Positions 1 to 13,100 of a DNA stretch of 64,000 nucleotides are shown in pieces. The first letter of the stretch is position 1. Every line of letters starts with the position of its first letter. The notes beneath the pieces are model-generated. The model worked only from the letters and a program-made list of their open reading frames with translations. It did no database searches and was not told the DNA's origin. This DNA comes from Ascaris suum (Eukaryota > Nematoda > Chromadorea > Rhabditida > Ascarididae): positions 2,001,214 through 2,065,213 of the forward strand of contig CM024170.1 in the NCBI GenBank assembly GCA_013433145.1. The letters are read 5' to 3'. Made by a program: the position numbers and the translations under genes.

Positions 1-1391
1 CTTATTGCCACATTCAAACTTGACATTCGGAAGTTTGCAAAATGCCCATCAATTTGGGTCTTATCAAAATCACAACTACTTCCGCAGAATTCAAAAAAAA
101 AAAGGAAAAAAAAATCAAACCATTCATTAATTAGCATAGTGCTTTAACATTTACGTTTACATACATCCCTTATGATCAGAGCACTACAAATAAAATTCAG
201 GTAGATAGGAGCGATCTTTCCGCATTAACTCCTCCACAACTCTTCATATGGCTCCATTCGCCAGAAAAACTTTCTTTGATAGATCTATTATTTTAAAAAA
301 TGTTTCGATCCTTAAATGCGCTAAATAGACACTTATTATTGATTATAGTTATTTCAATTTATTATCAGTCAATAAGATCAATCCCTTCTTGAATATACTA
401 AATCCTTTATTAGTCACTAATTTCTTTTAGGACGGAAATTACCATCATCATGATAGATTCTTCTAAGTAAATAAGGAATAAAATGCAATAAATCAAAGCA
501 AAACGATATGGAAATTTAAAAAAATTGAAATTCCGCTTCAATAAACATGACATCTTCAAAGCTTTACATTTTCCACAGAATCAATAAAAAAAAAGTAAAT
601 GTTGAACAAATTCAAAAATAAATCAAAAGTCTTTCTTTTTCCACAAACGAGGTTTATTTTAACTAAACAATATAACAAAGAAAAATATCCGATAAACGAT
701 AAAGAATAAATGATTTTAAAAGGGTATATAGATGAACGATGGGTTTTGTACAATAGCGCCGATGAGAATACAACAAATAACGCTTTAAGAGCTCCACTTC
801 GGCGGAACTACAGCTGATGCGTATGAGATTGGCAGCTGACAGCTGCTAATTACTTCAACTCCCTTCACAAAACATCCATTTCCCATGTATAAACTAATGG
901 TAATCTATCATCTTCACTTACTCCAAACATCATTCAAAGTTTATTTCACAAACATTTCAGCAACTTGAGCACGTTCATCAGAATGTGCTGTAAACAATCG
1001 ATCAGCAATCACTGCCCCATGTATGTTGGCTCACCTAACCCCCATCTTTCCCTCAATCGGTTCTCCATCAAGTCTCGTCCCTCTCTCTCCACTAAAAAGC
1101 ATTTCCCACAATCCGCTTAACCCTCTTTCCCCAATTTCACTCTTCTCTAGGCAACTGTAAAGCTCTTGTCCCTGGATGTTAAACTATACCTTTTAAAACA
1201 GCATTTCTGACTATTTCCTTGCCTAAAAATCATCTGCGCCTGATTCTCCGATCTCTGTCACATCCAGGCTTCCACATTTGCCTCACATCTTATCAGCAAT
1301 GTCTTCAATCCTTAGCATCTTTCCAAATCAGCCGATTTAACGCACCTTAACACCATCTGAACAACGTAAAATCGTGAATAAAAACGGCAGA
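1..1391. other. Downstream flank of SF3B1, no gene seen
   Basis: I see no convincing exon on either strand. The stretch lies directly downstream of the SF3B1 stop codon and probably contains its 3' untranslated region. A minus-strand AATAAA (plus TTTATT at 940-945) lies about 450 bases past the stop and could serve as a polyadenylation signal, but this is weak. The rest is AT-rich with some C-rich patches around 1030-1160. Confidence 0.5.
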
Positions 1392-1505
1392 TTAGAGAAC
1401 ATAGTCGAGTTCATATCGAATAAATGAATTGCGCTCAGTGTTCGGAATTCGTGGATATCCGGCCACCAACGCATCCTGTGAGCCGAGCATCAAATTGTTG
1501 AACAC
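1392..1505 (-). CDS. sftb-1: SF3B1 terminal exon
   Basis: Reads [20 protein letters not shown], then [17 protein letters not shown] and TAA. This matches the conserved SF3B1 C-terminus (human YNSIYIGSQDALIAHYPRI, then YIRYELDYIL). The preceding exon (1954-2068) ends WK at phase 0. The acceptor is TTGAAG, with the unusual A at -3. Confidence 0.93.
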   Translation of the reverse strand: MFNNLMLGSQDALVAGYPRIPNTERNSFIRYELDYVL

Positions 1506-4091
1506 CTTCAATTTATACAACAATTAATTGAACTTCATTACAGCTCTTATGCATAGATTCAAACATGAAAAGTTTGTAACTAAACGCACTGCTTAGAGAA
1601 CCCTCACTCGCCCGGCTGATTTAAACACTCTTTTACCATGATAACAACAGACTAACCATTAAACTATCCGCATCAGATGATAATAAAGGAAAAACAGCGA
1701 ATAAAAATTACCCGTCAAGATGGGGAAATCACTCTAACCACAGCGAACCTTAATCTTAAATCTCTCCATCGTCCCCCCCCCTTCCCTCCCTCCCTCCCGT
1801 TCTCTCCAGACGATGATGGTTTGAATCACTTATTTTTGCGAAAAAAAGCTGCTTTCAGTATCGACTACTACTTTCCAATCAATAAAATGATGTAACAAGC
1901 TTAGAATAAACTTTTAAAAAAACACTGCAAAAGAAAAAAGCAGCCAAACAAACCTTCCAAATAGGCTCCCGAACCTTCCTAGCGGGATGCCAGAGTGCTT
2001 GCATGCAATATTGCAACACCTTTATCGGACCAAGCGAGACGCGCATCGCATCGCACGAGAAAATAAACCTCAAATAGGTGCTAATTTAGCAAACAAAAAA
2101 GCATAAAAAAACTTCTCTTTTCCTCTAAATCGTTCATCCTCCTTCACCCCCTCCCTCCTTCAACTAAGCGGTTTCAGTGCGTCTAAAAAATTGGTCATTG
2201 AGCCATCATTTTCAACCATAAAACAGAAGCCCAAATTACAAGATCTCCGTTTTCAACTCCGTAAGAACACCATAAGATCCGAATACTCCATAAGATCTGA
2301 TAGCATTTTCTGTAGCCGATCCAGAAAAGTACAATACTAGCAATAAAATGCCCGCGACTGTTTTTAAACACCGAATGCATTCTCTGAAAACTTTCGGTCC
2401 TTGCAGCAAGTAATGATTGTAAACAAACGAATAAATGTTGCCATTTCAACTCGAAAACCTCTAAAACTGACTGAACTAACCCGGCCAACACTTTCACAGA
2501 ATATCACTAAAACTTCCGCAACATCGCACATTTGATATAAATTACCGTTGAATCACATGCGGTGAATTCTCGAGCATATTCGGCCAAACATAGTTGAATA
2601 TATGAATGAGTGCATCCTCACATCCGAACCCATAGACACCCAACGTTAAATGCGCCACGGCATCCATCGCTATTTGACGATGAACGATGTCTCTGAAAAC
2701 AACTTCAACTCAATGAATATCGATTTATATAAATCAAAATGTCGAAAAATGCAGAAGTCGAAGGCAATCTCATGCAGAGAATTCGTTTTCGAAGATAAAT
2801 ATCAATTTGGCACCTGGATAGAGGAATAAAATTTTTGGGCACTAAAGAAAAATAGCCCGGAATATGGGCATCCGCTAAAAAGAAGAGACAGGATCTTACA
2901 AACAAAATAAGGTAGACCAAACAGTACTACCTTGGAAACCATAGAGGAAAACCAAAACGGATCACCCGAGCGAATTGAGGGAAGGTCCAAGAAAGCAGAC
3001 CTATGAAAAAAATTTAAAGGATATGAAAATAGGCGTTAAAAAACTTGGAACGAAATTAAAATCCGCCTGAGGCCCTTCCAGGAAACAAAGCAAATAGCAA
3101 ATAGAGATCAACCTTAAAGTTCCACAGGAATTTTCGCGGAGCTGAGAGCACATTCCGAAGCAATTCTCGAAGTTATCATTTAACGAGGCGATCACTAACA
3201 AATCTATCACATCCAGTGACATGTGATCATGCAGTTAGCTAGAAGACAGCTTAGAGGAACAATTATGCCAATTTCTGAATTATTTACTAGAGCACATCTT
3301 ATATAATAACGAGGCACGAAAATGGCTGATTCCAGGAATCATTCCATAAATTTAGCAGCTCAGTTCATACAATTAACTCATTTAAATACATCATGAGAAA
3401 GCACTCACTGCCAACCTAAAAAAAAAATGAATGAGAAAAAAGCAGCCCGCTCAGTGGGATGAAAATTCTACGACAGATGGTCGCCTCATTGAAGAATTTA
3501 TTAGACCAATATTCATATGGCAATTTTATATGATTACTTCTCATTGAAAACGCTTTACATATAGACATCAGATTCCAAAATTCAAATTTTTCAAATCCAC
3601 TTGGAACTCAAAAATGAGGAAAAATAAAAACAACAATCAACTAAAGTAACCTTTCCATAAGCGCATCGATCAGTAAGGGTGTTACCGCATAGATATAATC
3701 CTTGGCCATTTCGCCGATATACTGAAAATAAATTCATATAATAAACTATGAGCCGAAATAAAAATTTTCTAAACTATCTACGTAGCTATTAAAAATCCAT
3801 CGTATCTTCATTTTCATATGGAAATCGACTTACGCATCGAAAATCGAACTGAACTTCAGCAATGAATAAACATGAAAACCTAATTCTGATATTTTCCACA
3901 ATACACCTAAATCAAAACTGAATTAAAATGGAATGAAATTGAACTGAAACTTTTAAGAAACAAATAATGGAATTCAATGAATGAACTGAATTCAATCAAA
4001 GGCTTATAGCATATTCAAAACATGGAGCTTTGACAGATTATAGGATATAAACACACCACAGATCAAAGAAATCACCTCCATCGAATTTCGA

Positions 4092-4156
<65 letters not shown>

Positions 4157-7100
4157 AGCCTGTTGGTGATGAGCTCCACCTAATCAGCTGTAAGGCAAGC
4201 AGAAACAAACATACCTCATTGCGAAGCTAATCGATAATAAACTTAATCGTATCAAAGGAACCCTGCACTTCTATACGATTATATTGTCGTTTAAAATTTC
4301 GATTAAGCTGCTTTAAAAAAAAGAAACAAACGCAAACATGGTTTTTTAAGATGCAATGCTTAACACAACAATTCCCGATGCAACTAGCAGAGATTTATGT
4401 TGAAATAGAGAACGGAATCACCTCAAACATAAACGAGAGCGCCTTAAGTACACCATTTTGGACGTTGATTTCCGGCACCCGATATTCGTTCATGATCGCC
4501 GGTAGTACGGTGAATGGAGCACACGTTTCGGAGACGATCGCAATCGCCACTGTTGTGCATACACGTAATTGTCGCTCTTGTACTTTCAAATTGTTCAACA
4601 ATGTCGCTAATACATCGTGTGGACCGATCGCCTAAAATAATCCCACATTTAAAAATATACATCACAATTATTATCAATCATTAAAATTTTTTTTAATTGG
4701 TGAAAAATTTAGCACTAACAATGATAATATCTCACTAGTAATTAAAGGCCACAACAAATGCATCAATCTATGTCGAATTCGATCAACGATTAATTATTTT
4801 TTTAGCCAATTAATAAACTATTTCAATATTATGGTGCCCTATTAAAGTGCTAAAGCCTGAACTGAATGAATTCCCCATCAATAAAACAATGCATGCTTTT
4901 CTATTATTTCAATACAATTTATTAGCAGGAAAATGCGCAACAAAAGAACTTGCGAGACTATTTCAGTAATGATATATTAAAGAGATTGGTATCAATGATA
5001 ATGCTCCATCCTCCTCCCTCCCATATGCTTCCTCCCCTATGTTCCACCTCTTCATCTATAAGCAAAACAAAAAACTATGAGCATAACAATCTTCACACAT
5101 AAACTGATCGCAAATATCACTAGTGTAACCATAACTAATAATTTCCTTAAGTTCTCAAAAAGCTTACCACTTGACCGCTCATTTTATCACCGACAGAAAC
5201 CTTACGCTTAGCTTGATGTATGTACCACTAAATTACTGCATAAAAGGCTGCATTTCATATTATGCTCCGGAGTCAAAGCCAGTTCCTCTCCCGTCTTTCC
5301 TAACTTTTATGCAAGCAGAAGCAACACAGAGATATGGCATTGAAGTAGTAAAAACAAGCACGATTAAAATGTAGTATTCAGCAAGTTCCTGGTCAGATAG
5401 CAACGCATCGACGATGAGATGGCCCGTTCTGTAGAGCAGGCCGATGCCGAGGGCACCGCGCACAATTCCGACTCCACTCCAACCGCATTCCTCTTTCTCT
5501 TTTCACAAATAACTAAAATTTATACTTAGAGACTGACTTACTGCTCTGCTCATCACAAATGCAATACAGCGATTCGACACCATATGCAAAATGCTTTATC
5601 ATAGATTGTGTCCGAGAAAACGGATATAACGGACGTAACATTTGCCCACATATCTAACAAAGTGAACATAAAACTTGATCACATTACTCGTACTTCTCTT
5701 TGGCTATATTTCCCTTTCCGAATCGATTTTGCTTATCTGATGCCTTCGTATAGTCGTATCACCGATCATCGATCGACTTTATCAATCCCCTCACCGGATA
5801 TTACAAGAGAGAAAACGCGATCGTTCCGCTCCTTCCGAAATTCATGAGAGAATGGCGTCGCTAACACAATTCCTTCTTATCGAATTCTTCTGCTTGACGA
5901 GCTTACACTCTCATACACCACAGACGAACGACAGTAAGGATGCGGCTTATTCGCACTGGCGAAACATCACAGGTCTGCCTTCATTAATGGAAAAACAAAT
6001 TGTGCCGCCTATATCCCTCAAAAACAACTCTGGGTAATATACAACTGTATCCAGGAGATACCAATTTTACCAATTAGGTCAACTGTATATACGAAAAATC
6101 TACTGGTCTCTATCGTACCTCACACCTCTAAGCACTCCAAAAAATGCATCAATCAAACTCCATTCAATCCACGAACATGCAACTTGCCAAGAATAGGCAA
6201 TTTCCATACAGGTGCTTTGCTTCAAGCAGGTTCACATAAAACACATTGTTCTATGTGATCGCACTGCTTTCTTAAAATGCAAAAACCTCAACAGGCATCA
6301 ACAGAAACAGAGAAACCTTTGCGTGTGTAATGCGCATCATGAACATATACAGAACAGGAAGAACTGTTGAACAACTGATGTCGGGCTGAGCAGACAAAAT
6401 AAGAATAACATCATTTCTCAACTTGGATTACCTCGTAGACTCCCACAAGGTAAAAAAATGGTCAACAATTGTATTTTCAGCAAGCGGCCTCCTTGCCACC
6501 GACCGAACAAGCAAATGAAGAGAACAGAGCAGAGTACACTTACCTGTAAGCACCGCGCTCAGCAAGCCATATATTCGTAGCAAACGCCGCTCCCTCTGGA
6601 AGATGCCTCCCTGAACGGGGCCATATCAGACAATAATGTTACTCCGATCAGTGAGCCATCCATCCTATTGCCCCTCCACATAATTCTCAATTCATCAACG
6701 CAACACTGCGGATTGGCTAAAAAATTTCTACGGCCTACGCATGAATCCTTAAGAACAACTGCATGCATAAGCCGCAAGAAATATCTAGCCATTCCAACAT
6801 TGAGTCCTTTCACATGACTTCACCAGTGATTTTACTTCCTTTGAGAAAACACTGCTAATATACGATCAACGAACGGAGCAAGGTGCTTGTTCAAAGATTA
6901 AATAAATAAAAATAAAGTAAAGCATGAAAGGCGACCTTAGCTATATATCCGAAGGTATTGATAGCCGCACGTCGAATAGACTTCTTGTGTGCCTTCAGCA
7001 ATTCGAGCAGCTCGAAACAGATTCGCATCCATTCTCTTGCCGATACGAACTCGCTACCTCGATCTGCGATACGACCCACCAAATCGATGCAATTTTCTTG

Positions 7101-10100
7101 TACTTTTTCATGCCTGCAACCAAACATCTTGCCAGGTAAGCCTTTACTAACAAACACTATACCGTGTGATCGCACGAACCCAATCATTTATCCTCTTCTT
7201 ATACCGATGTTTCGCTTTTATGTTTGAATTTCTGTAGAAACCCAAATCCTTTGTATTCACCTCCTGACCGCAGTAAACGTTCGAATCAACAAATATCCCT
7301 TACATACCCATAGGATGGCTGAAACAATTGTCATCATTGATCCAAAAGCAACAAATTACCCGCGGGAACCAAAAACTCTTCTAATCATTTCAGCAATTGA
7401 AGTTTTTCCCTGTGAAACCTCCAAAAAGGGCACAATCGAAGGCATTCCACTCAGCCATTTTCTAAAAACTGAAAACAAACCTAAGGAATTTACTAACCGA
7501 TTTTTAAGGATAGGTGTGAGTCGAGGAAGAAGATCCTTAATTGGAGGTGTCATCTTTGTCATGCCGATAACGTTAACAATCGATTTGAGCGCACCCAAAA
7601 TCGAACCAAGGACCTCGGGGTATTCCTCGCCGAGATATTCATAGAGTACCACACCCAAATGACCCATCAGCTTTTCCTCTTGACAGATATTCATCACAGG
7701 AGCCAATTTTGCTATCTGAAATGACCGCATTTCATGCTGACCACATGTGAATACAAGATGACCATCAGTAACATGAAATAAAAGTGCAAGACTTAACAAG
7801 CTGGCACTTTGTCTGGCTTTGGAGTTATACTAGGAAATTTCAATTCGGTCAACCGTGACCGCTTAATTTTTTAAACAATGACGAAAAACCAGTTCCACGC
7901 GGTTGGAGATTAAACAGATTAGAAATGCGTCATTTATTCCACTTTTTTTCTTTCATAAAATTAGAGAATTAGAAAAAGAATGAACAGAAAAAGTTACAAA
8001 ACTCACTCAATATGCAATCAAAGTCTAGAAAGAAATATCGGCAAATAAAGCAATAAATAAATATACCAAATCAGCAGCCTGTTGTCGCACTTTTGCCGAT
8101 TTGTTATTCAAACGCCATAGAATTGTACCACAAATCTGCGGTAAATACGGTTTCGTTCTTCGACCAAGTCCTTTGCAAACTGTTCCAAAACCATCCAACA
8201 TTACCGCATCCTAAAACGATCAGAAATTATATATTCCAAATTGAAATGGCTCAAATTAAAAATGCAGAAACTTACACGGACAAAGTGAGACATAAATAAG
8301 TGCGTAAGATGTTGCCAAAATGAAGACAAACAACAAATGAAACAACTTATGAAAACCCTGTCGGATAGTATCACGAGCCTCAATGAACCTTATACACGAA
8401 AGAAACTTAAACAATCTCTCATAGGCTTTAAGAAAAATGCAAAAAGAGACAAGAATAGAAAGCGGCTAATCTTTCAGTGTCACTACCCAGCCTTCAGCTT
8501 TTCGCTGCATCAACATCCCCTTAGAGAAATATGAATAAAAATTAGAATGAATGAAGTGAAATTTTGCAAACCTCTTGAGTCTGCTCCTGGAAAGCGTATA
8601 CAATACCGTCAATTAACTGCTCCTCGAGACGTGCATCTATATCGTTAGCGCCCATAAGAGCGACGATATTCTCGATCGTTTCCATCACCATTTTGCGATA
8701 CAACTCATTCTCGTCTTTGAGATCATCCACCACACGTGCTATCATCTCTGCTGATCCTACCTGAATAGCGTTTCACTTTTGTTTCCACATTTCTCGTTGT
8801 AAGGGAAAAGAAAGGAAGTAATATACAAAAAAGAAAAAAGGATTTCAAATAAATAAATGATGGAGGAAAATTTAAACTTCCACATAATAAATTAATCCGA
8901 ACCACATATCCTTATACTTCAGGAATTAGTCCTATATAAAGAGGAAAATGTCAGCATGTACGATAACGCTTCAATTTCAAAACATACAAGAAGCTTCGGA
9001 ACGTTTTTAAACGTATTTGAATTTTTTGTGATTCTCATTTTTGTGGACTCTGTCTATGAACATTCACATGAATTTTTTTGGAAAGTGCACCTTTCAACTT
9101 CACAGAAACCCACCTGTTGGATACACAATTCAGCCATAAACAGCGAAGTGCACAACGGCTGTGCCAAGGTTCAAAAACGATTAGAACAAATTTCTAATAA
9201 CTATCTTTCATCCCGATGGCGGCAATACACATCATATATAACTTGCAAATTTTGTACTCCACAACGACCTCCAAGTCTCATTTCATTCATGCTCCTTTTC
9301 CATCGCCCCTCTTCCTCTTCTTATTTCCTTCTCATACGCATGCCTCTTCAACACCTCTTCTACCAGCCATCCAAACAACAGCCACCTTTCTAGAACACTG
9401 TTTAAAAAACTGAAAGTTAAAAGCAAAGCACTACCTTTTGAGCCATTTCCACAGTGGTGTCGACGAGTTGTCGATAGTTGCGTCGGTCGAGAGCCATACG
9501 ATGATTCCAGAATGCTTTGAAGAAATGTGAGAGGATTTCATCGCGGATATATGACGCCTCAACTCCATCGGTTGCGCAACACTGCTTCACGACCTAAATC
9601 AACACTCGATTATGACACTAAAGAACGCACTTAACAACGAGATCAAAGCCACGTCGATTCTTAAGTGCCTTCAGAGGTTTGATCTATAGAGGAGTCATTC
9701 ACATATCGTAGAATAGATTAGTCACTGACAAAGACGGATGGTCGACGAGAATAATGCACCGCCAGCCGAATAGTTTCAGCGATGCTCAACAACAAAAAGA
9801 CACCACTTCGGTTACTAGTAAGCTTTCATAGTCGGTAGGCTTCTTCGATGGTCATCGAAGACCTCCAACTCCAACAGTCAGCTAGCCAATCTCATGTACG
9901 CAAGGACAGTTGGCAAAGTGCCCTTTTGTAAAGCACATATAAATACAAATCGATAAACTAAAGCATCAGTACTTACAATGTTAGACCAATATTCAAACAA
10001 ATAAAGCAAGAGATATAAATGAACCTTGAGTACGATTTTCTTCATTTCCTCGTCAGGTGATGCGAACTCCCGAATAAGGATAAGCATCACTTCTCGAGTA

Positions 10101-13100
10101 TAGTAAGATGCGTATTCGGCATCCATTAAAGGAATGAGAAAACCGATCGCTTTCAAAAATGCCGCCAAACCCTGAATCACGATTCAATTACGAAAACATG
10201 AGCATCAATTATAAACAAACATATATCCGAAGGCACAGAAACGATATTTCATCTGCTGCCAAACAATTTTTTTGTAACGGTACCTAATACCTGGGCAATT
10301 TTCACTTACCTGAAAGTATCATGGCCACAAATTTCTTAAATGATAGCATTCAAGCATATCATCCACCGTCACTAATAAAATGATGATTCTCAATAATCTT
10401 CTCTAAACTATGAAAGGCATTACTCTGATCTACATTTCCAAGTCCTAAAAGTGAACAAATGAAGAGAACAAACCTTTCCTCTGTGTGAGCGAATACCCTT
10501 CCAAAGTGGTTTCAATACCGAGTCGAATGCTTCGATACCGTATGGAGTAGCCGCTTCGGCCAATGCCGCCAAACATAATGCGGTAATCGTACGCACCTAA
10601 AACAATCACCGCATCAACCCAACAATTACAATAATGTATACTTAACAATACCTGTTGAACTGCTTCCCATCAATTAAGGACGAAAGACATAGTACAACTC
10701 TAAAGCTATCTCCGATCGCCGCAGAGGGTAGAAAACCTCTGCCCCTTATTTTTGCATGTGCAGATAGTGCAGCAAGAATGATATGCAAAAACTGAAATAA
10801 TTCAATAGACACTAATCAGAAAACATTAGTGCTCCCAAATATAAACCGTTTCGACCGCCGCCACTTATGGAAATTGCTCTCCTACCAAAAAAACGCCGGG
10901 AAGTTCCGCAATCAATAAAAGAACTTTTTTAATAAACCGTTAAAATGCCAACATCTAAATACTTAAAGCAACATTAATTACACTAGAATTAAAAAGCGGA
11001 AAACGCGCTCCTATCCAAGAAAAATGAGTTACCTTCTGCTGGTCATCAACTAGACCCGTTTCGACGATCTCAACAAGAGAACGCAGATGTGGCAGAACAG
11101 CACAGCCCATCAAAATTGCCATCTGCTGTACTATTTTTATACCTGTAACACAACAAAATCATTCGAAATAAGGTGAATAAAATAAAATATAATTCAATAA
11201 AGAATGCAGGAAAAGACTCAAAATTAATGCAGTTAAGCGCTATCTATGCTCCACAACAGTTATATACTCCAAGTGCACATTAATGCTTAGAATACCATCG
11301 AAATCCCACTCAAACATACTCTAGTGCTGACTGAAACCATGTCAAGAATTTCCGAACGCAGCACCCTTCCTCTTCAAGCAAACCTTCACTTGACTTCTAA
11401 TCTTTAGCTGGAATTATACAAATCTGAGTAACTAACCAGTATGTCTTGCTTGCCAACTCTTCTTGCTCTTACAAACGGCTTTCAAGAAAGGCAACAGCGC
11501 AGGTATGCCAAGCGCTGATGCAACCACCGCGAATGCACGTGCCGTCGTATTCCTCACATACTCATCCACGTTGTCAATATCCGGGCGCATCGTTGAGATC
11601 ATAGTTGCCAAACCTCAACATCAAAATATATCTTCACCCATATTGCAGATTCAATCCAAACGTCTCTATGATCATACGCAGTCCCCGAACTGCAACTCCA
11701 CATATAGCTCCCGACAGACCTATTGCCCTCGAGCAATCTCTATTCAATTGCACCAGGAAGAAACGATATCACTCGTTAACTTCGTCCATAACATCTATAT
11801 CAAATGTGTAAGTAAGGTGATCATTTTCGATTCTCTGCTAGTACATTAAAAGACTAATACTCTCAAAATCTCCCCTCAAAAGAAAACCGGAAGATCTCCC
11901 TGTACGAAGGTAATGAATTGCCACCGGAACGAACCCAAGAGGTTCGCTCTCTCAAGCAATGGAAAATATGAATGAAGCCGTGCAACTATGATGGGAAGAG
12001 CGACAACATCTTAGCAAGCTTTACTGCTTGCAGATTCCTATAAAAAACGTTACGCTAATACTTCTATTCCTGCAGCATATTTCCCGAAAAGCATGAAAGT
12101 TCCCGCGAACTCTCTTCCGAATCTAATTTCCACTCGCATTGACGACTTCAAAACCTCTCATAGCTACATCAAATCGGCAAGCACTAACCAGCAGCTTTGG
12201 CAAGATTCGAGATGATCTCTCTGCCTTCAACACGAGCATAATAATCCTCATCGATAAGCAATGGTTCAATCACGACCAAAATCTTGTGCACATAAGGACG
12301 TACCAAATCATCCAGCTTATACAGCACACGATCGATCACCTAAACATACTCTCTGTGCAAAACAACATTCACAATATCAGTACAAACTTCCCCGGTAACT
12401 GCAATGAAATTGAATAAATCCCTCTTGCTTCAATTCTTCTCCCTTTTCCCATCGCATGCTTAGAACTCAGCGTCTTCCCCATAAAAGAAATTTAATCTTC
12501 CTCACATTTTCCTCTCACATTCATTTCCAAATTTCAAGATATGCAACTTCCCTCTGAATTCTAGCGATATGCGTGGAATCTAAGACCTCCCACCTCTATG
12601 TGAAAAAAAAAGGTTGCAAAATGCAAATGAGCATGAAACTGCCACCCACCTTGACCATAAGATGCCGCTCTTGGTCTTCAAGTGTTGGAGACATGAGTAG
12701 TGGAAGAATCTGATTGAATAGAGCACCTGCACCGAAGCGTCTCGCATTTTCAGTAATTTTGCGAAGACCCGACTTACGTTGTGGAGGAGTACCATTCTTG
12801 ATCTTCAAGAGGTAGGTCATGATTTCACGTTCCGCCAATTCCTCCTTACTCAATGCACTTTCATCCACATCCATTAGCAGCTTATCGAAATATTGGATAT
12901 CTTCGGGTTTCAATGGTGGCAAATCCGTGTTCTTCGGCTGTGTGTCGATAAGAGCCGCTATTGCTGCAATTAAATCATTCAGCCTCTTTTTGTGATATAG
13001 CCGAAGGAAGACTGCTTAAAAACAGGCGGGTAAAAATGAAAAGCCGCATTAATGAATCTGAAAATGGTAATCAATCAAAATGTACGTCGATTGCATTCGG

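Noticed and set aside
5852..6037. 61-residue plus-strand frame with signal-peptide-like start
   Set aside because: Short, inside an SF3B1 intron and antisense; no other support.
8956..9393. 145-residue plus-strand open frame
   Set aside because: It lies in an SF3B1 intron, has no recognisable domain, and a frame of this length is expected by chance in 64 kb.
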